Source of the DNA: Limnobacter sp. SAORIC-580
GTDB lineage: Bacteria; Pseudomonadota; Gammaproteobacteria; Burkholderiales; Burkholderiaceae_B
Assembly (NCBI RefSeq): GCF_013004065.1
Contig: NZ_CP053084.1
Location: 558,001 to 622,000, forward strand
Direction of reading: 5' to 3'
DNA length: 64,000 bases
The position numbers and the translations under genes are program-made. Below, in pieces: positions 8,910 to 17,716 of the stretch. The notes under the pieces are model-generated. The model made no database searches. It saw nothing but the letters and a program-made list of their open reading frames with translations, and had not been told where the DNA came from. Position 1 is the first letter of the stretch. The number at the start of each line of letters is the position of its first letter.

Positions 8910-10096
8910 GTGCCCACCTTCCAGCTGGCCAGTGCGTGGAGCAGTTGCTCATACACTGTAAGAGTGTGGCCAGTGTTCAGTGCAAGCCGAACCCGTGCGG
9001 CATTGGGGGGCACGGTGGGAGGGCGTACGGCAGAGGTTCGAATGCCTGCCTGTTGCAAATGGGTCTTGAGTTCAAGGCATGCATTGTTACTGCCCACCAC
9101 CAAGGGAACAATGTGGGTGTTCGACAAGCCCGTGTCGAAGCCCAGTTTATGTACCTGGTTGCGCAGTGTGTCTGCGGCGGTGTGCAGCATGCCCCGTTCT
9201 TTATTCAGGCCCGGAATAATTTCCAATGCTTTGCCAACTGCGCCAATTACAAAAGGCGAGGGCGCGGTGGAATACACAAAGCCGGTGCAACGGTTGACCA
9301 GGTATTGTTTGAATATTTCGCTGCATGCAATGTACGCCCCGCTGACCCCCACAGCCTTGCTGAAGGTACCCATGATGACCCAGTGCCCCAAGGTTTTCAG
9401 TGCATCTATGGCGGGGTGTTGCATCGCCCCAAGGCCTCGACCTTCCGGTCCCCAAATTCCCGTGGCGTGGGCTTCGTCCAGGTACACCACAGCGTTGTGT
9501 TGCAGGGCAATTTCCGCGAGTTGTTCAACCGGCAGTAGATCACCTTCCATGCCAAAAACCGTTTCTGAAACAATAATTTTTGGCTGCCTGGATTCCGTGT
9601 GTTTATCCAGCAGCTCAGTCAAATGCGCCATGTCGTTGTGGCGAAAACGAATTTGTTTCACCCCCGCAAGTTGGCAGGCATGGTGCAAGCTGGCGTGGTT
9701 CAGGCGGTCGGTGAACACAAGGGGCTCAGTGCCACCCACCACGCCACCCCACAGGCTTTTGTCCAGCAGTGCGGCCAACCCGCTGGCATTGGCTTGGTAG
9801 CCGCTTGAAAATACTAGTGCGGCTTCAGCGTTTTTGAATTGTGCAACTTGCGATTCCAGTTGTTCAAAGCAATCGAGGTTGCCTGACAACAAACGTGAGC
9901 CGGTTGCACCTGCACCGTATTTTTTCGCGCATTCATGGCCTGCCTCTACAATGTCGGCGCGCTGGGCCAGGCACAAATAATCGTTGCTGGAAAAATCGAA
10001 TGCACGCTGGTTCAAAGGGCAGGGCAGCAACACCCGCTTGCCGCTGTCTTGGGCCAAAAGGTCAAGGCGTTGCTGGCTGGCTTGGCTCAGGTTCAT
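8906..10096 (-). CDS. bioF: 8-amino-7-oxononanoate synthase BioF
   Basis: PLP enzyme that condenses pimeloyl-ACP (or -CoA) with alanine to form KAPA. 396 residues. The aspartate contacting PLP is in YLDEAHATG (Asp207) and the Schiff-base lysine in GTFSKAVG (Lys247); the FSSNDYL start motif of alpha-oxoamine synthases is near residue 35. It is the first gene of the bio cluster, 10 nt behind rng, so the bio genes may be read from the upstream promoter as well. Confidence 0.95.
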   Translation of the reverse strand: MNLSQASQQRLDLLAQDSGKRVLLPCPLNQRAFDFSSNDYLCLAQRADIVEAGHECAKKYGAGATGSRLLSGNLDCFEQLESQVAQFKNAEAALVFSSGYQANASGLAALLDKSLWGGVVGGTEPLVFTDRLNHASLHHACQLAGVKQIRFRHNDMAHLTELLDKHTESRQPKIIVSETVFGMEGDLLPVEQLAEIALQHNAVVYLDEAHATGIWGPEGRGLGAMQHPAIDALKTLGHWVIMGTFSKAVGVSGAYIACSEIFKQYLVNRCTGFVYSTAPSPFVIGAVGKALEIIPGLNKERGMLHTAADTLRNQVHKLGFDTGLSNTHIVPLVVGSNNACLELKTHLQQAGIRTSAVRPPTVPPNAARVRLALNTGHTLTVYEQLLHALASWKVGT

Positions 10097-10106
10097 CGCG
10101 CTTAGG

Positions 10107-11585
10107 TCAGGTCAAAATAATGTCGTAGTGTTCCTGCACAAACAGGTTGTCTACTTGCAGGGTAATTGGCTTTCCCACAAACTCTTCCAGCATGCCCAAG
10201 TGTTGGGCCTCTTCTTCCAGAAACAGGTCGATCACGGCTGGGCTGGCCAGTATGCGAAATTCTTTGGGGTTGAACTGCCGGCTTTCGCGCACAATTTCCC
10301 GCATTATTTCATAGGCCACGGTTTGTGCAGTTTTAACCTGCCCCTTGCCCTGGCAGCTTGGGCAGGGCTCGCACAACAAATGGGCCAGGCTTTCACGGGT
10401 GCGCTTGCGGGTCATTTCCACCAGGCCCAGTGCAGAAAAGTCGGTGACGCTGGTTCGGGCGCGATCGCGGTCCAACGCCTTTTGAAGTTCCGCCAGCACC
10501 GCTTTTTTGTGTTCCTCGGTGCTCATGTCGATGAAGTCGATCACGATGATGCCACCCAGGTTGCGCAAGCGCAGTTGGCGCGCTATCGCGTGCGCCGCTT
10601 CCAGGTTTGTTTTAAACACGGTTTCTTCAAAATTGCGGGCACCAATAAAACCGCCCGTGTTCACATCGATGGTGGTGAGCGCTTCAGTTTGGTCAATGAT
10701 TACATAACCGCCCGATTTCAGTTCAACCCGACGGCCCAGCGCCTTTTGCAATTCATCTTCAATGTTGTACAGCTCGAAAAGAGGCCGCTCTCCTTGATGC
10801 AGTTGAAGGCGGTCTTTGGTTTCCTGTGCATAGGTTTCAGCAAAGGTCAGCAGGTTTTTCAGGGTTTCTTTTGAATCAATTAGAATGGCTTGGGTGTCGG
10901 CACTAACTAGATCGCGCACCACACGCTGCGCCATGGTCAGGTCTTCGTAAATCAGGCTGGGTGCGGGCTTCGTGCGGGTCAATTCCAGCATCTCGCGCCA
11001 GCGGGTACGCAGGTAATTTACATCGGCGGTCAATTCCTCGTCTGTGGCTTCTTCGGCGTGGGTGCGAATAATAAAGCCGCCGGTGTTCTCGGGCAGCAAG
11101 CGAGTTAGTTTTGCGCGCAGCTCTTCCCGCTCGCCTTCATTCTCAATGCGTTGTGAAACACCAATGTGTGGGTCTTGCGGCAGGTGTACCAGCATGCGGC
11201 CAGCCAAGCTGATTTGTGTAGTGAGCCGTGCGCCTTTGGTGCCCAGCGGGTCTTTGCTGACCTGCACGATAATGGTTTGCCCCTCGAACACCATTTTCTC
11301 AATGGCAGGCGGTGGGTTTCCATTCTGCTTCGATTGGTGGTGGTTGTAAGTGCGGTGTTCCCACAGGTCGGCCACATGCAGAAACGCTGCACGCTCCAGC
11401 CCAATGTCGACAAATGCAGATTGCATGCCGGGCAGCACACGCACCACTTTGCCCAGGTACACATTGCCCACAATGCCGCGGGTTGATGTTCGTTCAATGT
11501 GAAGTTCTTGCACAGCGCCGTGCTGAACAATGGCCACGCGCGTTTCCTGCGGTGTCACGTTCACCAGTATTTGTTCGTTGATCAT
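10107..11585 (-). CDS. rng: Ribonuclease G
   Basis: Endoribonuclease of the RNase E/G family that matures the 5' end of 16S rRNA and degrades some mRNAs. 492 residues, the short RNase G form without the C-terminal scaffold of RNase E. An S1 RNA-binding domain occupies about residues 38-130 (GNVYLGKVVRVLPGMQSAFV), the catalytic aspartates are in TTIDVNTGGF and IIVIDFIDM, and the zinc-link cysteines are in CEPCPSCQGKG. It follows maf by 17 nt, an arrangement common in beta- and gammaproteobacteria. Confidence 0.95.
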   Translation of the reverse strand: MINEQILVNVTPQETRVAIVQHGAVQELHIERTSTRGIVGNVYLGKVVRVLPGMQSAFVDIGLERAAFLHVADLWEHRTYNHHQSKQNGNPPPAIEKMVFEGQTIIVQVSKDPLGTKGARLTTQISLAGRMLVHLPQDPHIGVSQRIENEGEREELRAKLTRLLPENTGGFIIRTHAEEATDEELTADVNYLRTRWREMLELTRTKPAPSLIYEDLTMAQRVVRDLVSADTQAILIDSKETLKNLLTFAETYAQETKDRLQLHQGERPLFELYNIEDELQKALGRRVELKSGGYVIIDQTEALTTIDVNTGGFIGARNFEETVFKTNLEAAHAIARQLRLRNLGGIIVIDFIDMSTEEHKKAVLAELQKALDRDRARTSVTDFSALGLVEMTRKRTRESLAHLLCEPCPSCQGKGQVKTAQTVAYEIMREIVRESRQFNPKEFRILASPAVIDLFLEEEAQHLGMLEEFVGKPITLQVDNLFVQEHYDIILT

Positions 11586-11602
11586 CTTTTGCTTCTTGGG
11601 TA

Positions 11603-12274
11603 TTAATCGATTCTTTTCGTAGCTTGGGCCACCGTTTGAATATGACGAATCAATTCGCTGGTTTCAAACAGTGGTAAACCCATAATGCCAGAATGACTGC
11701 CGGAAATGTGACGAACGTATTGCCCCGCGATCCCCTGAATGCCGTAGGCACCCGCTTTGTCGAAAGGTTCACCGCTGGCAATGTAAGCGTGGATGAAGGT
11801 TTCGGGAAGTGGTGCGAATTCAACATGCGAGGTTTGCACCGTATTTTGGGCAGCAAGGGTGCGCCCATGGTTGCTCAGCCACGCGCCTGCCACTGCCGTG
11901 TGAACTTCGTGGATGGTGTTGGACAAGCTTTGCAGCATTTGAAAGGCCTGTGCGGCATTTTCCGGTTTGCCCAGAATATTGCCATTCAGTGCCACAGTGG
12001 TGTCGGCGGCCAGCACCAGCCCGCTAAATTGCTGCGCACGCATGGCCTCAAGCGCGGCATTCAGTTTCAGTTGCGTAACCCGTTGCACGTACAGCAAGGG
12101 GTCTTCGTGCTCAAAAGGCGCTTCGAGTGCCTCGGCCTCTGGGCTGCTCTGCGCTAAGAACACCTGCACTTGCAATCCAAGGGTTTGAAGCAATTCGAGT
12201 CTGCGCGGGCTGCGTGAAGCAAGCCAAACCTGGCCAGGTAAGCCGCTGTGTTCCGGGAGAACGGGTGTGTTCAT
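11603..12274 (-). CDS. maf: Maf-like nucleotide pyrophosphatase
   Basis: Hydrolyses non-canonical or dTTP/UTP-type nucleoside triphosphates to monophosphates and may act in house-cleaning or division control. 224 residues from the ATG at 12274. Family motifs are LASRSPRRLELL near residues 18-29, the catalytic AADTTVALNG block, and KAGAYGIQG. The in-frame start at 12406 would overlap rlmH by over 120 nt and adds low-complexity residues, so it is rejected. It starts 8 nt after the rlmH stop. Confidence 0.9.
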   Translation of the reverse strand: MNTPVLPEHSGLPGQVWLASRSPRRLELLQTLGLQVQVFLAQSSPEAEALEAPFEHEDPLLYVQRVTQLKLNAALEAMRAQQFSGLVLAADTTVALNGNILGKPENAAQAFQMLQSLSNTIHEVHTAVAGAWLSNHGRTLAAQNTVQTSHVEFAPLPETFIHAYIASGEPFDKAGAYGIQGIAGQYVRHISGSHSGIMGLPLFETSELIRHIQTVAQATKRID

Positions 12275-12282
12275 GGTTGGGC

Positions 12283-12753
12283 TTATTCGCGGTGGTACGG
12301 ATGCCCAATGGTAATTGAAAATGCGCGGTACAGCGCTTCCACCAGCAGCACGCGCGCCAGCGCATGGGGCAGGGTGAGGTCGGAAAGCCGCCACATGCCC
12401 TGGCATTGCTGCTTCAGGTTTTCATCAAGCCCATCGGCACTGCCGATGAGCAGGCACAAGGTTTCGCTGCTGTTGTGCCATTTCTGAAGTTGCTCAGCCA
12501 AGGCTTTGCTGGTGTGGCGTTCCCCCCGTTCATCGAGTGCAATGACGCGTGCGCCATTGGGTATGGCCGCTCGAATGCGCTCGGCTTCTTTGGCGAGAAT
12601 TTGGTCCACGGGTTTGCCCGCAGACCGGTCTTCAGGTTTCAATTCTTTGATGGTCAGCTTCCAGTCGCCTGGAAAGCGTTTCTGGAACTGATCTACGGCC
12701 TGTTGCGCCCATGGCTCGATTTTGTGAGACAGGGCGATAACGTGGATTTTCAA
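12283..12753 (-). CDS. rlmH: 23S rRNA (pseudouridine1915-N3)-methyltransferase RlmH
   Basis: SPOUT-class methyltransferase acting on helix 69 of assembled 70S ribosomes. 156 residues, normal length. The SAM-binding knot is visible in LCLLIGSADGLD and the C-terminal LSDLTLPHALARVLLVEALYRAF block is cut here to its key parts LTLPHALARV and EALYRAF, which are nearly invariant in the family. It lies 15 nt behind rsfS, its usual partner. Confidence 0.96.
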   Translation of the reverse strand: MKIHVIALSHKIEPWAQQAVDQFQKRFPGDWKLTIKELKPEDRSAGKPVDQILAKEAERIRAAIPNGARVIALDERGERHTSKALAEQLQKWHNSSETLCLLIGSADGLDENLKQQCQGMWRLSDLTLPHALARVLLVEALYRAFSITIGHPYHRE

Positions 12754-12768
12754 AGCGAAGCGAAAATC

Positions 12769-13191
12769 TTAGTTGTACTGGCTTGAATAGGCCTCGGCCT
12801 GCTGCGGGAAATAATCCACGCCGGGCATTGGTTTGCTCAGGCTGTGCGGGTTCAACTTCACGCGCACGGGCTTGCCACCCCAAATTTCTTCCAGGTTGTA
12901 ATACTCGCGAATGGCGGGTTGCATCAAATGCACCACCACATCGCCCAGGTCGACCAGTACCCATTCGCCGGTGTCTTCACCTTCGGTGCTGAACACTTCG
13001 CCACCGTTTTCCTTGGTTTTCTCGCGAACGTTGTTGGCCAAAGCGCGTGTTTGGCGGTTTGAAGAGGCTGAGGCAATGATGACCCGGTCAAAAACACCGG
13101 TAAGGTGGGTCGTGTCGAAAACGGCGATGTCTTGTGCTTTGATGTCTTCGAGGGCGTCAATCACGACGCGCTGCAGTTTACGCAATTCCAT
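12769..13191 (-). CDS. rsfS: Ribosome silencing factor RsfS
   Basis: Binds uL14 and blocks subunit joining when nutrients are scarce. 140 residues with the family blocks ALEDIKAQDIAVFD, ASASSNRQTRALA, and the WVLVDLGDVVVHLM core. The ATG at 13191 matches the family start; an in-frame start at 13230 adds 13 unrelated residues and is rejected. The C-terminal extension past the EEIWGG block (PVRVKLNPHSLSKPMPG onward) is typical of betaproteobacterial members. Confidence 0.93.
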   Translation of the reverse strand: MELRKLQRVVIDALEDIKAQDIAVFDTTHLTGVFDRVIIASASSNRQTRALANNVREKTKENGGEVFSTEGEDTGEWVLVDLGDVVVHLMQPAIREYYNLEEIWGGKPVRVKLNPHSLSKPMPGVDYFPQQAEAYSSQYN

Positions 13192-13233
13192 GCAATTCCA
13201 AAGGTTTGTTAATTGCCTGAATTCTAACAACTT

Positions 13234-13884
13234 TCAGGGCTGGGCGCGACCATAAACTGGGTGCAGTGTCAGGTACTTGAGCACAGCGGTGGGTAGGCTG
13301 GCCTCAAGTTTGAAGCGGGCGGTTTCCCGAACTTCGGCGTTGCCAGACTGTAACAGCTGGAATTGCCTTCGAATTTGGGTTGAGCTGATGTTCACGCTGG
13401 GCATGGGTATGCGAAACAGGCGATCTTGGAGCAAATGTCGTTTTAAAGCCTCGGGCACCTGAAAATCGCCCCACTGGGTGCGGTCCACCACGCCAATACG
13501 GGCGTAATCAAACAGGCTTTGCCAATGTTTCCAGCTGGTCAGGTTGGCCAATTGGTCAGCCCCAATCACAAAGGAAAGTTTGTGGTCAGGGTGCTGTTCG
13601 CTCAGCTTCTCAAGCGTGTCCACGGTGTAGGTGGGGCCTTCATGCTCAATTTCGAAGGGTTCCATGCGCCAGGAGTGCACGCCCTCAATGGCGAGTTCAA
13701 CCAATTTTTTACGAACATCGGCAGGTGCAAGGTCTGCGTTGGGTTTTTGCCAAGGTTGGCCTGCGGGCATAAACCACACTTCATCGGCCATGCACTGTGC
13801 TTGGGCTGAACGAGCCATTTGCAAATGCCCCATGTGGATGGGGTTGAAGGTGCCGCCAATGATGCAGATTTGCCGTGTGGGCAT
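13234..13884 (-). CDS. nadD: Nicotinate-nucleotide adenylyltransferase NadD
   Basis: Transfers AMP from ATP to nicotinate mononucleotide, giving deamido-NAD. 216 residues. The nucleotidyltransferase signature GGTFNPIHMGHL is at residues 10-21 and the second nucleotide-binding motif ISSTQIRR is near residues 166-173. It lies 3 nt behind hemF and 42 nt ahead of rsfS. It acts downstream of the nadABC genes located about 16 kb away in this window. Confidence 0.95.
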   Translation of the reverse strand: MPTRQICIIGGTFNPIHMGHLQMARSAQAQCMADEVWFMPAGQPWQKPNADLAPADVRKKLVELAIEGVHSWRMEPFEIEHEGPTYTVDTLEKLSEQHPDHKLSFVIGADQLANLTSWKHWQSLFDYARIGVVDRTQWGDFQVPEALKRHLLQDRLFRIPMPSVNISSTQIRRQFQLLQSGNAEVRETARFKLEASLPTAVLKYLTLHPVYGRAQP

Positions 13885-13887
13885 GGC

Positions 13888-14799
13888 TCAGGCCGCCAGC
13901 CAGTCGCGGTCCACCAGAAAGTCGGTGTACAGCCTTGCCTCGGCGCTGCCTGCCTCAGGTTGCCAGTCATAGCGCCATTTCACCTGCGGGGGCATGCTCA
14001 TCAGGATTGATTCTGTGCGGCCACCGCTTTGCAGGCCAAACAGGGTGCCACGGTCGAATACCAAATTGAATTCAACGTAGCGACCACGCCGATAGGCCTG
14101 GAAGTCGCGTTCGCGTTCGCCGTAGGCCATGTTCATGCGGCGCTCAACAATGGGCAGGTAGCCTTTCAAAAAGGCATCGCCCACGCTGCGGGTCATTGCA
14201 AAGCTCTGCTCAAAACCCAGCTCGGAAAAATCATCGAAAAACACACCGCCTACACCGCGGGGTTCTTTGCGGTGCTTCAGGTAAAAATACTCGTCACACC
14301 ATTTCTTGAACTTGGCATGGTAGTGCGCACCGAAGGGATCCAACGCATTTTTGCAGCTTTGGTGAAAGTGCTTCGCGTCTTCTTCAAAACCATAATAGGG
14401 AGTTAAGTCCATGCCGCCGCCGAACCACCACACCGATTCGCCTTCCACAGTAGTGGCTGCAAACAGGCGCACATTCATGTGTACTGTGGGTACATAAGGG
14501 TTGCGGGGGTGAAATACCAGTGATACACCCATTGCTTCAAAACTGGCACCAGCAAGGCCCTGGCGGCTGGCAGTGGCTGAGCCGGGCAACTTGTCGCCCA
14601 TTACATGGCTGAAATTGACACCGCCACGCTCCAGCAAGCTGCCTTCTTCCAGCACGCGGCTGCAACCGCCGCCACCTTCTGCACGCTCCCAGGAATCGTT
14701 CAAAAAAGGTTTGCTTTCGAACTGACCAATGCCCTCGATGATGCTGCTTTGCAGGCCTTGAAGGTATTGCTTTACCTGATTCAGTTCAGAAGGTGTCAT
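13888..14799 (-). CDS. hemF: Oxygen-dependent coproporphyrinogen III oxidase HemF
   Basis: Oxidatively decarboxylates coproporphyrinogen III to protoporphyrinogen IX, using O2. 303 residues, normal length. Clear family blocks are [50 protein letters not shown] (key residues [10 protein letters not shown]) and the substrate-contacting [10 protein letters not shown]. It implies growth under air. It sits between purD and nadD with short spacing. Confidence 0.96.
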   Translation of the reverse strand: MTPSELNQVKQYLQGLQSSIIEGIGQFESKPFLNDSWERAEGGGGCSRVLEEGSLLERGGVNFSHVMGDKLPGSATASRQGLAGASFEAMGVSLVFHPRNPYVPTVHMNVRLFAATTVEGESVWWFGGGMDLTPYYGFEEDAKHFHQSCKNALDPFGAHYHAKFKKWCDEYFYLKHRKEPRGVGGVFFDDFSELGFEQSFAMTRSVGDAFLKGYLPIVERRMNMAYGERERDFQAYRRGRYVEFNLVFDRGTLFGLQSGGRTESILMSMPPQVKWRYDWQPEAGSAEARLYTDFLVDRDWLAA

Positions 14800-14814
14800 T
14801 GCTCTAAGTCCTGA

Positions 14815-16086
14815 TTACTTGCGATTGATGGCGCGGTAGCCAATGTCGCTTCTAAACTGCATGCCATCAAAGCTGATAGTGTCGATCAATTCATAGGCTT
14901 TGGCCTGTGCCTGGCGCACGGTGTCGCCCAAGGCGGTGGCGCACAACACGCGACCACCCGCGGTCACTGCCTTGCCATTTTTTTCAACAGTTCCGGCATG
15001 AAATACAACCGCTTCGTCGCTGGCTTCGGCGCGCAGTGTAATTTCATCGCCCGTGCGCGGGGTTTGTGGGTAGTTGTGCGCGGCAATCACTACGCCTAAA
15101 GCGGTGCGGCGGTCCCATTCTGCTTCAACCTTGTCCAGCGTGCCATCAATGGCGTGGTCCAGCAAATTCACGAAGTCGCTTTTCAGGCGCATCATGATGG
15201 GTTGGGTTTCCGGGTCGCCCATGCGGCAGTTGAACTCCAGTACCTTGATGTCGCCCTTGTCGTCGATCATTAAGCCCGCATACAAAAAGCCGGTGTACAC
15301 CAGGCCGTCTTTTTTCATGCCGGCGATGGTGGGGTAAATAACCTCTCGCATCACGCGGGCGTGCATGGTGGGCGTAACCACGGGGGCGGGGCTGTATGCA
15401 CCCATGCCACCGGTGTTGGGGCCTTGGTCGCCATCCAGCAGGCGTTTGTGGTCTTGGCTGCTGGCCATGGCCAAAGCGTTCACACCATCGACCATCACGA
15501 TAAAGCTGGCCTCTTCGCCTTCCAGGAATTCTTCAATCACGACACGGGAACCGGCACTGCCCATGCTGTTGCCCAGCAACATGTCGTCAATGGCCTGGTG
15601 GGCTTCTTCGAGGCTCATGGCAACCACCACGCCCTTGCCCGCGGCCAGGCCATCGGCCTTGATTACAATGGGGGCACCTTTGGCATTCACATAATCGTGG
15701 GCTTTGGCAGCATCGGTAAAGGTTTCATATTCCGCAGTGGGAATTTTGTGCCGCTTCATGAAGGCCTTGGCGTAGTCCTTCGAGCTTTCCAGTTGGGCTG
15801 CAAGTTTGGCTGGGCCAAAAATACGCAAGCCGCGCTGGCGGAACAGGTCAACCACCCCCGCGGCCAATGGGGCTTCCGGACCAACCACGGTCAGGTGCAC
15901 TTGTTCTTTGGCTGCAAAATCGGCTAGTTCGGTCAGGTCGCTGATTGGCACATTTTCCATTTTGGCTTCCAGGGCAGTACCGCCATTGCCAGGAGCAACA
16001 AATACCTTTGTTACGCCCGGGGTTTGGCAAATACGCCATGCCATGGCATGTTCGCGGCCGCCTGATCCAATCACCAAAATTTTCAT
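14815..16086 (-). CDS. purD: Phosphoribosylamine-glycine ligase PurD
   Basis: ATP-grasp enzyme that joins glycine to 5-phosphoribosylamine in purine synthesis. 423 residues. It starts with the GAR-synthetase N-domain KILVIGSGGREHAMAWR, has the ATP-grasp segments AAGKGVVVA and FLEGEEASFIVMVDG, and the LEFNCRMGDPETQ metal/ATP block. It follows yebC by 21 nt and precedes hemF. Confidence 0.96.
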   Translation of the reverse strand: MKILVIGSGGREHAMAWRICQTPGVTKVFVAPGNGGTALEAKMENVPISDLTELADFAAKEQVHLTVVGPEAPLAAGVVDLFRQRGLRIFGPAKLAAQLESSKDYAKAFMKRHKIPTAEYETFTDAAKAHDYVNAKGAPIVIKADGLAAGKGVVVAMSLEEAHQAIDDMLLGNSMGSAGSRVVIEEFLEGEEASFIVMVDGVNALAMASSQDHKRLLDGDQGPNTGGMGAYSPAPVVTPTMHARVMREVIYPTIAGMKKDGLVYTGFLYAGLMIDDKGDIKVLEFNCRMGDPETQPIMMRLKSDFVNLLDHAIDGTLDKVEAEWDRRTALGVVIAAHNYPQTPRTGDEITLRAEASDEAVVFHAGTVEKNGKAVTAGGRVLCATALGDTVRQAQAKAYELIDTISFDGMQFRSDIGYRAINRK

Positions 16087-16107
16087 GTGTGTAGTGCTCC
16101 GTACTTT

Positions 16108-16833
16108 TTATTCGTTGATGATCACGTTGGTGTAAACCTGTTGCACGTCGTCCAGGTCTTCCAGCATGTCAATAATTTTTTGCATGCGAATGGCATCGTC
16201 GCCCTCAAGCTCGGTCTCGCTTGCAGGTTTCATGGTCAGCTCTGCGTTTTCGAATTTCATGTTCGCCGCTTCAAAAGCGGTTTTCAGGGTATGAAAATCG
16301 GGTACAGGGCAAGTTACCTCGATCACGCCATCGTCGGAAGTAACAACATCATCGGCCCCATTCTCCAGCGCCACTTCCATGATTGCATCTTCGCTGTTGC
16401 CGGGGGCAAAAATAAACTGACCACAATGCTTGAACATGAAAGAAACAGAACCGTCGGTGCCCAAATTGCCACCGTGCTTGGTCAGCGCATGGCGAACTTC
16501 AGCCACAGTGCGCACTTTGTTGTCCGTCATGCAGTCGATGATTACGGCTGCGCCACCCACACCATAGCCTTCGTAGCGAATTTCTTCGTAATTCACGCCC
16601 TCTGCTTCACCAGTGGCTTTGGCAATGGCGCGCTGCACGTTGTCTTTGGGCATGTTGGCCGCAGCAGCCTTTTCCATGGCCAGGCGTAAGCGTGGGTTCG
16701 TGGCCACATCGCCACCGCCCACTCGGGCCGCCACGCTGACTTCACGAATGATTTTCGTCCACACCTTGCCGCGTTTTTCATCCTGCCGGTTTTTGCGGTG
16801 CTGAATGTTGGCCCATTTACTGTGTCCTGCCAT
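16108..16833 (-). CDS. yebC: YebC/TACO1-family regulator
   Basis: Conserved cytoplasmic protein described both as a DNA-binding regulator (PmpR, YebC) and more recently as a factor relieving ribosome stalling. 241 residues. It opens with the diagnostic [14 protein letters not shown] and has the RYEGYGVGG and [16 protein letters not shown] blocks. It is the first gene of the long minus-strand run ending at bioB and is divergent from mscL with a 142-nt gap. Confidence 0.94.
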   Translation of the reverse strand: MAGHSKWANIQHRKNRQDEKRGKVWTKIIREVSVAARVGGGDVATNPRLRLAMEKAAAANMPKDNVQRAIAKATGEAEGVNYEEIRYEGYGVGGAAVIIDCMTDNKVRTVAEVRHALTKHGGNLGTDGSVSFMFKHCGQFIFAPGNSEDAIMEVALENGADDVVTSDDGVIEVTCPVPDFHTLKTAFEAANMKFENAELTMKPASETELEGDDAIRMQKIIDMLEDLDDVQQVYTNVIINE

Positions 16834-16895
16834 GGCTCACTTTCTGTTGTTGAATCAAAGAGGTGCGATTTTATCACCACCGGGCACTCGCCGTA

Positions 16896-16924
16896 TTGCC
16901 CTGAAAGGATTCCACAGCGATAAT
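16896..16924 (+). promoter_or_regulatory. Candidate sigma-70 promoter of mscL
   Basis: TTGCCC (16896-16901) and GATAAT (16919-16924) are separated by 17 nt and point toward mscL, whose start is 51 nt downstream. Four and five of six positions match the consensus. Confidence 0.45.
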
Positions 16925-16975
16925 CTGCGCGGGTATTGGACTTTTACATTGGTATACATTCAACAAGGAGGCAGC

Positions 16976-17416
16976 GTGAGTTTGCTCAAAGACTTCAAGG
17001 CGTTCGCAGTAAAAGGCAATGTGGTTGATTTGGCTGTGGCGGTGATCATTGGTGGTGCCTTCAGCGGCATCGTTAAAAGCCTGGTTGATGATGTCATCAT
17101 GCCGATTGTGGGTCGTATTTTTGGCAGTCTCGATTTCTCCAATCTGTATTTGCCTTTGGCAGAAATTCCGGCGGGAGTGGCCCCCACGCTGGCCGCCGTC
17201 AAGGCTGCTGGCGTGCCTGTGTTGGCCTATGGCAGCTTTATCTCGGTGCTGATTAATTTCATTATTTTGGCCTTCATTATTTTCATGATGGTTCGTCAGG
17301 TCAGCAAATTGACCAAAGCTCTGATCAAGGAAGAGGAGGCCGCACCAGCCGCGCCAGCACCCACTCCTGAAGATATTCTGTTGCTTCGTGAAATCCGTGA
17401 TTCCTTGAAGAAGTAA
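16976..17416 (+). CDS. mscL: Large-conductance mechanosensitive channel MscL
   Basis: Pentameric inner-membrane channel that opens on osmotic downshock. 147 residues from a GTG start, chosen because a perfect AAGGAGG ribosome binding site lies 4 nt before it and the protein then starts like other MscL ([20 protein letters not shown]). TM1 is near residues 15-45 ([20 protein letters not shown]), TM2 near residues 85-110 ([12 protein letters not shown]), and a C-terminal helix ([15 protein letters not shown]) closes it. An Ala/Pro linker separates TM2 from this helix. Confidence 0.95.
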   Translation: MSLLKDFKAFAVKGNVVDLAVAVIIGGAFSGIVKSLVDDVIMPIVGRIFGSLDFSNLYLPLAEIPAGVAPTLAAVKAAGVPVLAYGSFISVLINFIILAFIIFMMVRQVSKLTKALIKEEEAAPAAPAPTPEDILLLREIRDSLKK

Positions 17417-17458
17417 TTTAGACTGGCTTCTCCAGATCGGCGGTAGTACAATTGAAGG

Positions 17459-17655
17459 CTGAATCTGGAGAGTGGCTAGCGCGTATCTGTGCTGGTCCGC
17501 CGAAGGCGCAATCCCCATGAACGCTCAGGCTTCAGTACAGGTTCAAGAATTCAAATCTGGAGAGCGCTGTGCGCGGCCAATCGCCGCGTAAGTACAGCCG
17601 CCGAAGAGGCAAGCAACGCAACCCGTTGTGAATCTTTCAGGCAAACGGACAGAGA
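17459..17655 (+). promoter_or_regulatory. Tandem glycine riboswitch (two gcvT-type aptamers)
   Basis: Two consecutive glycine aptamers. The first has GGAGAG (17467-17472), GCCGAAGG (17499-17506) and CTCAGGC (17524-17530). The second has GGAGAG (17559-17564), GCCGAAGAGGCAAGC from 17600, TTTCAGGCAAA (17635-17645) and GGACAGAG (17647-17654). The order and spacing match the class in which two aptamers share one expression platform. A TACAAT -10-like element at 17447-17452 lies just upstream, without a good -35. It precedes a D-amino-acid dehydrogenase-type gene, not the usual gcv operon. Confidence 0.92.
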
Positions 17656-17693
17656 GGGGCTACAAGGCAAATTGTTTGCCGAAAGCCCTTTTT
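17656..17693 (+). terminator. Regulatory terminator of the glycine riboswitch
   Basis: GGGCT (17657-17661) pairs with AGCCC (17684-17688) around an inner stem GGCAAA (17666-17671)/TTTGCC (17675-17680), followed by five T. The 5' arm abuts the GGACAGAG that closes the second aptamer, so aptamer folding can compete with the terminator. This suggests a glycine-activated transcription switch, as in gcvT of Bacillus; the direction is inferred. Confidence 0.75.
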
Positions 17694-17716
17694 ACTGTTT
17701 GTGGAGCCTTATCCTC

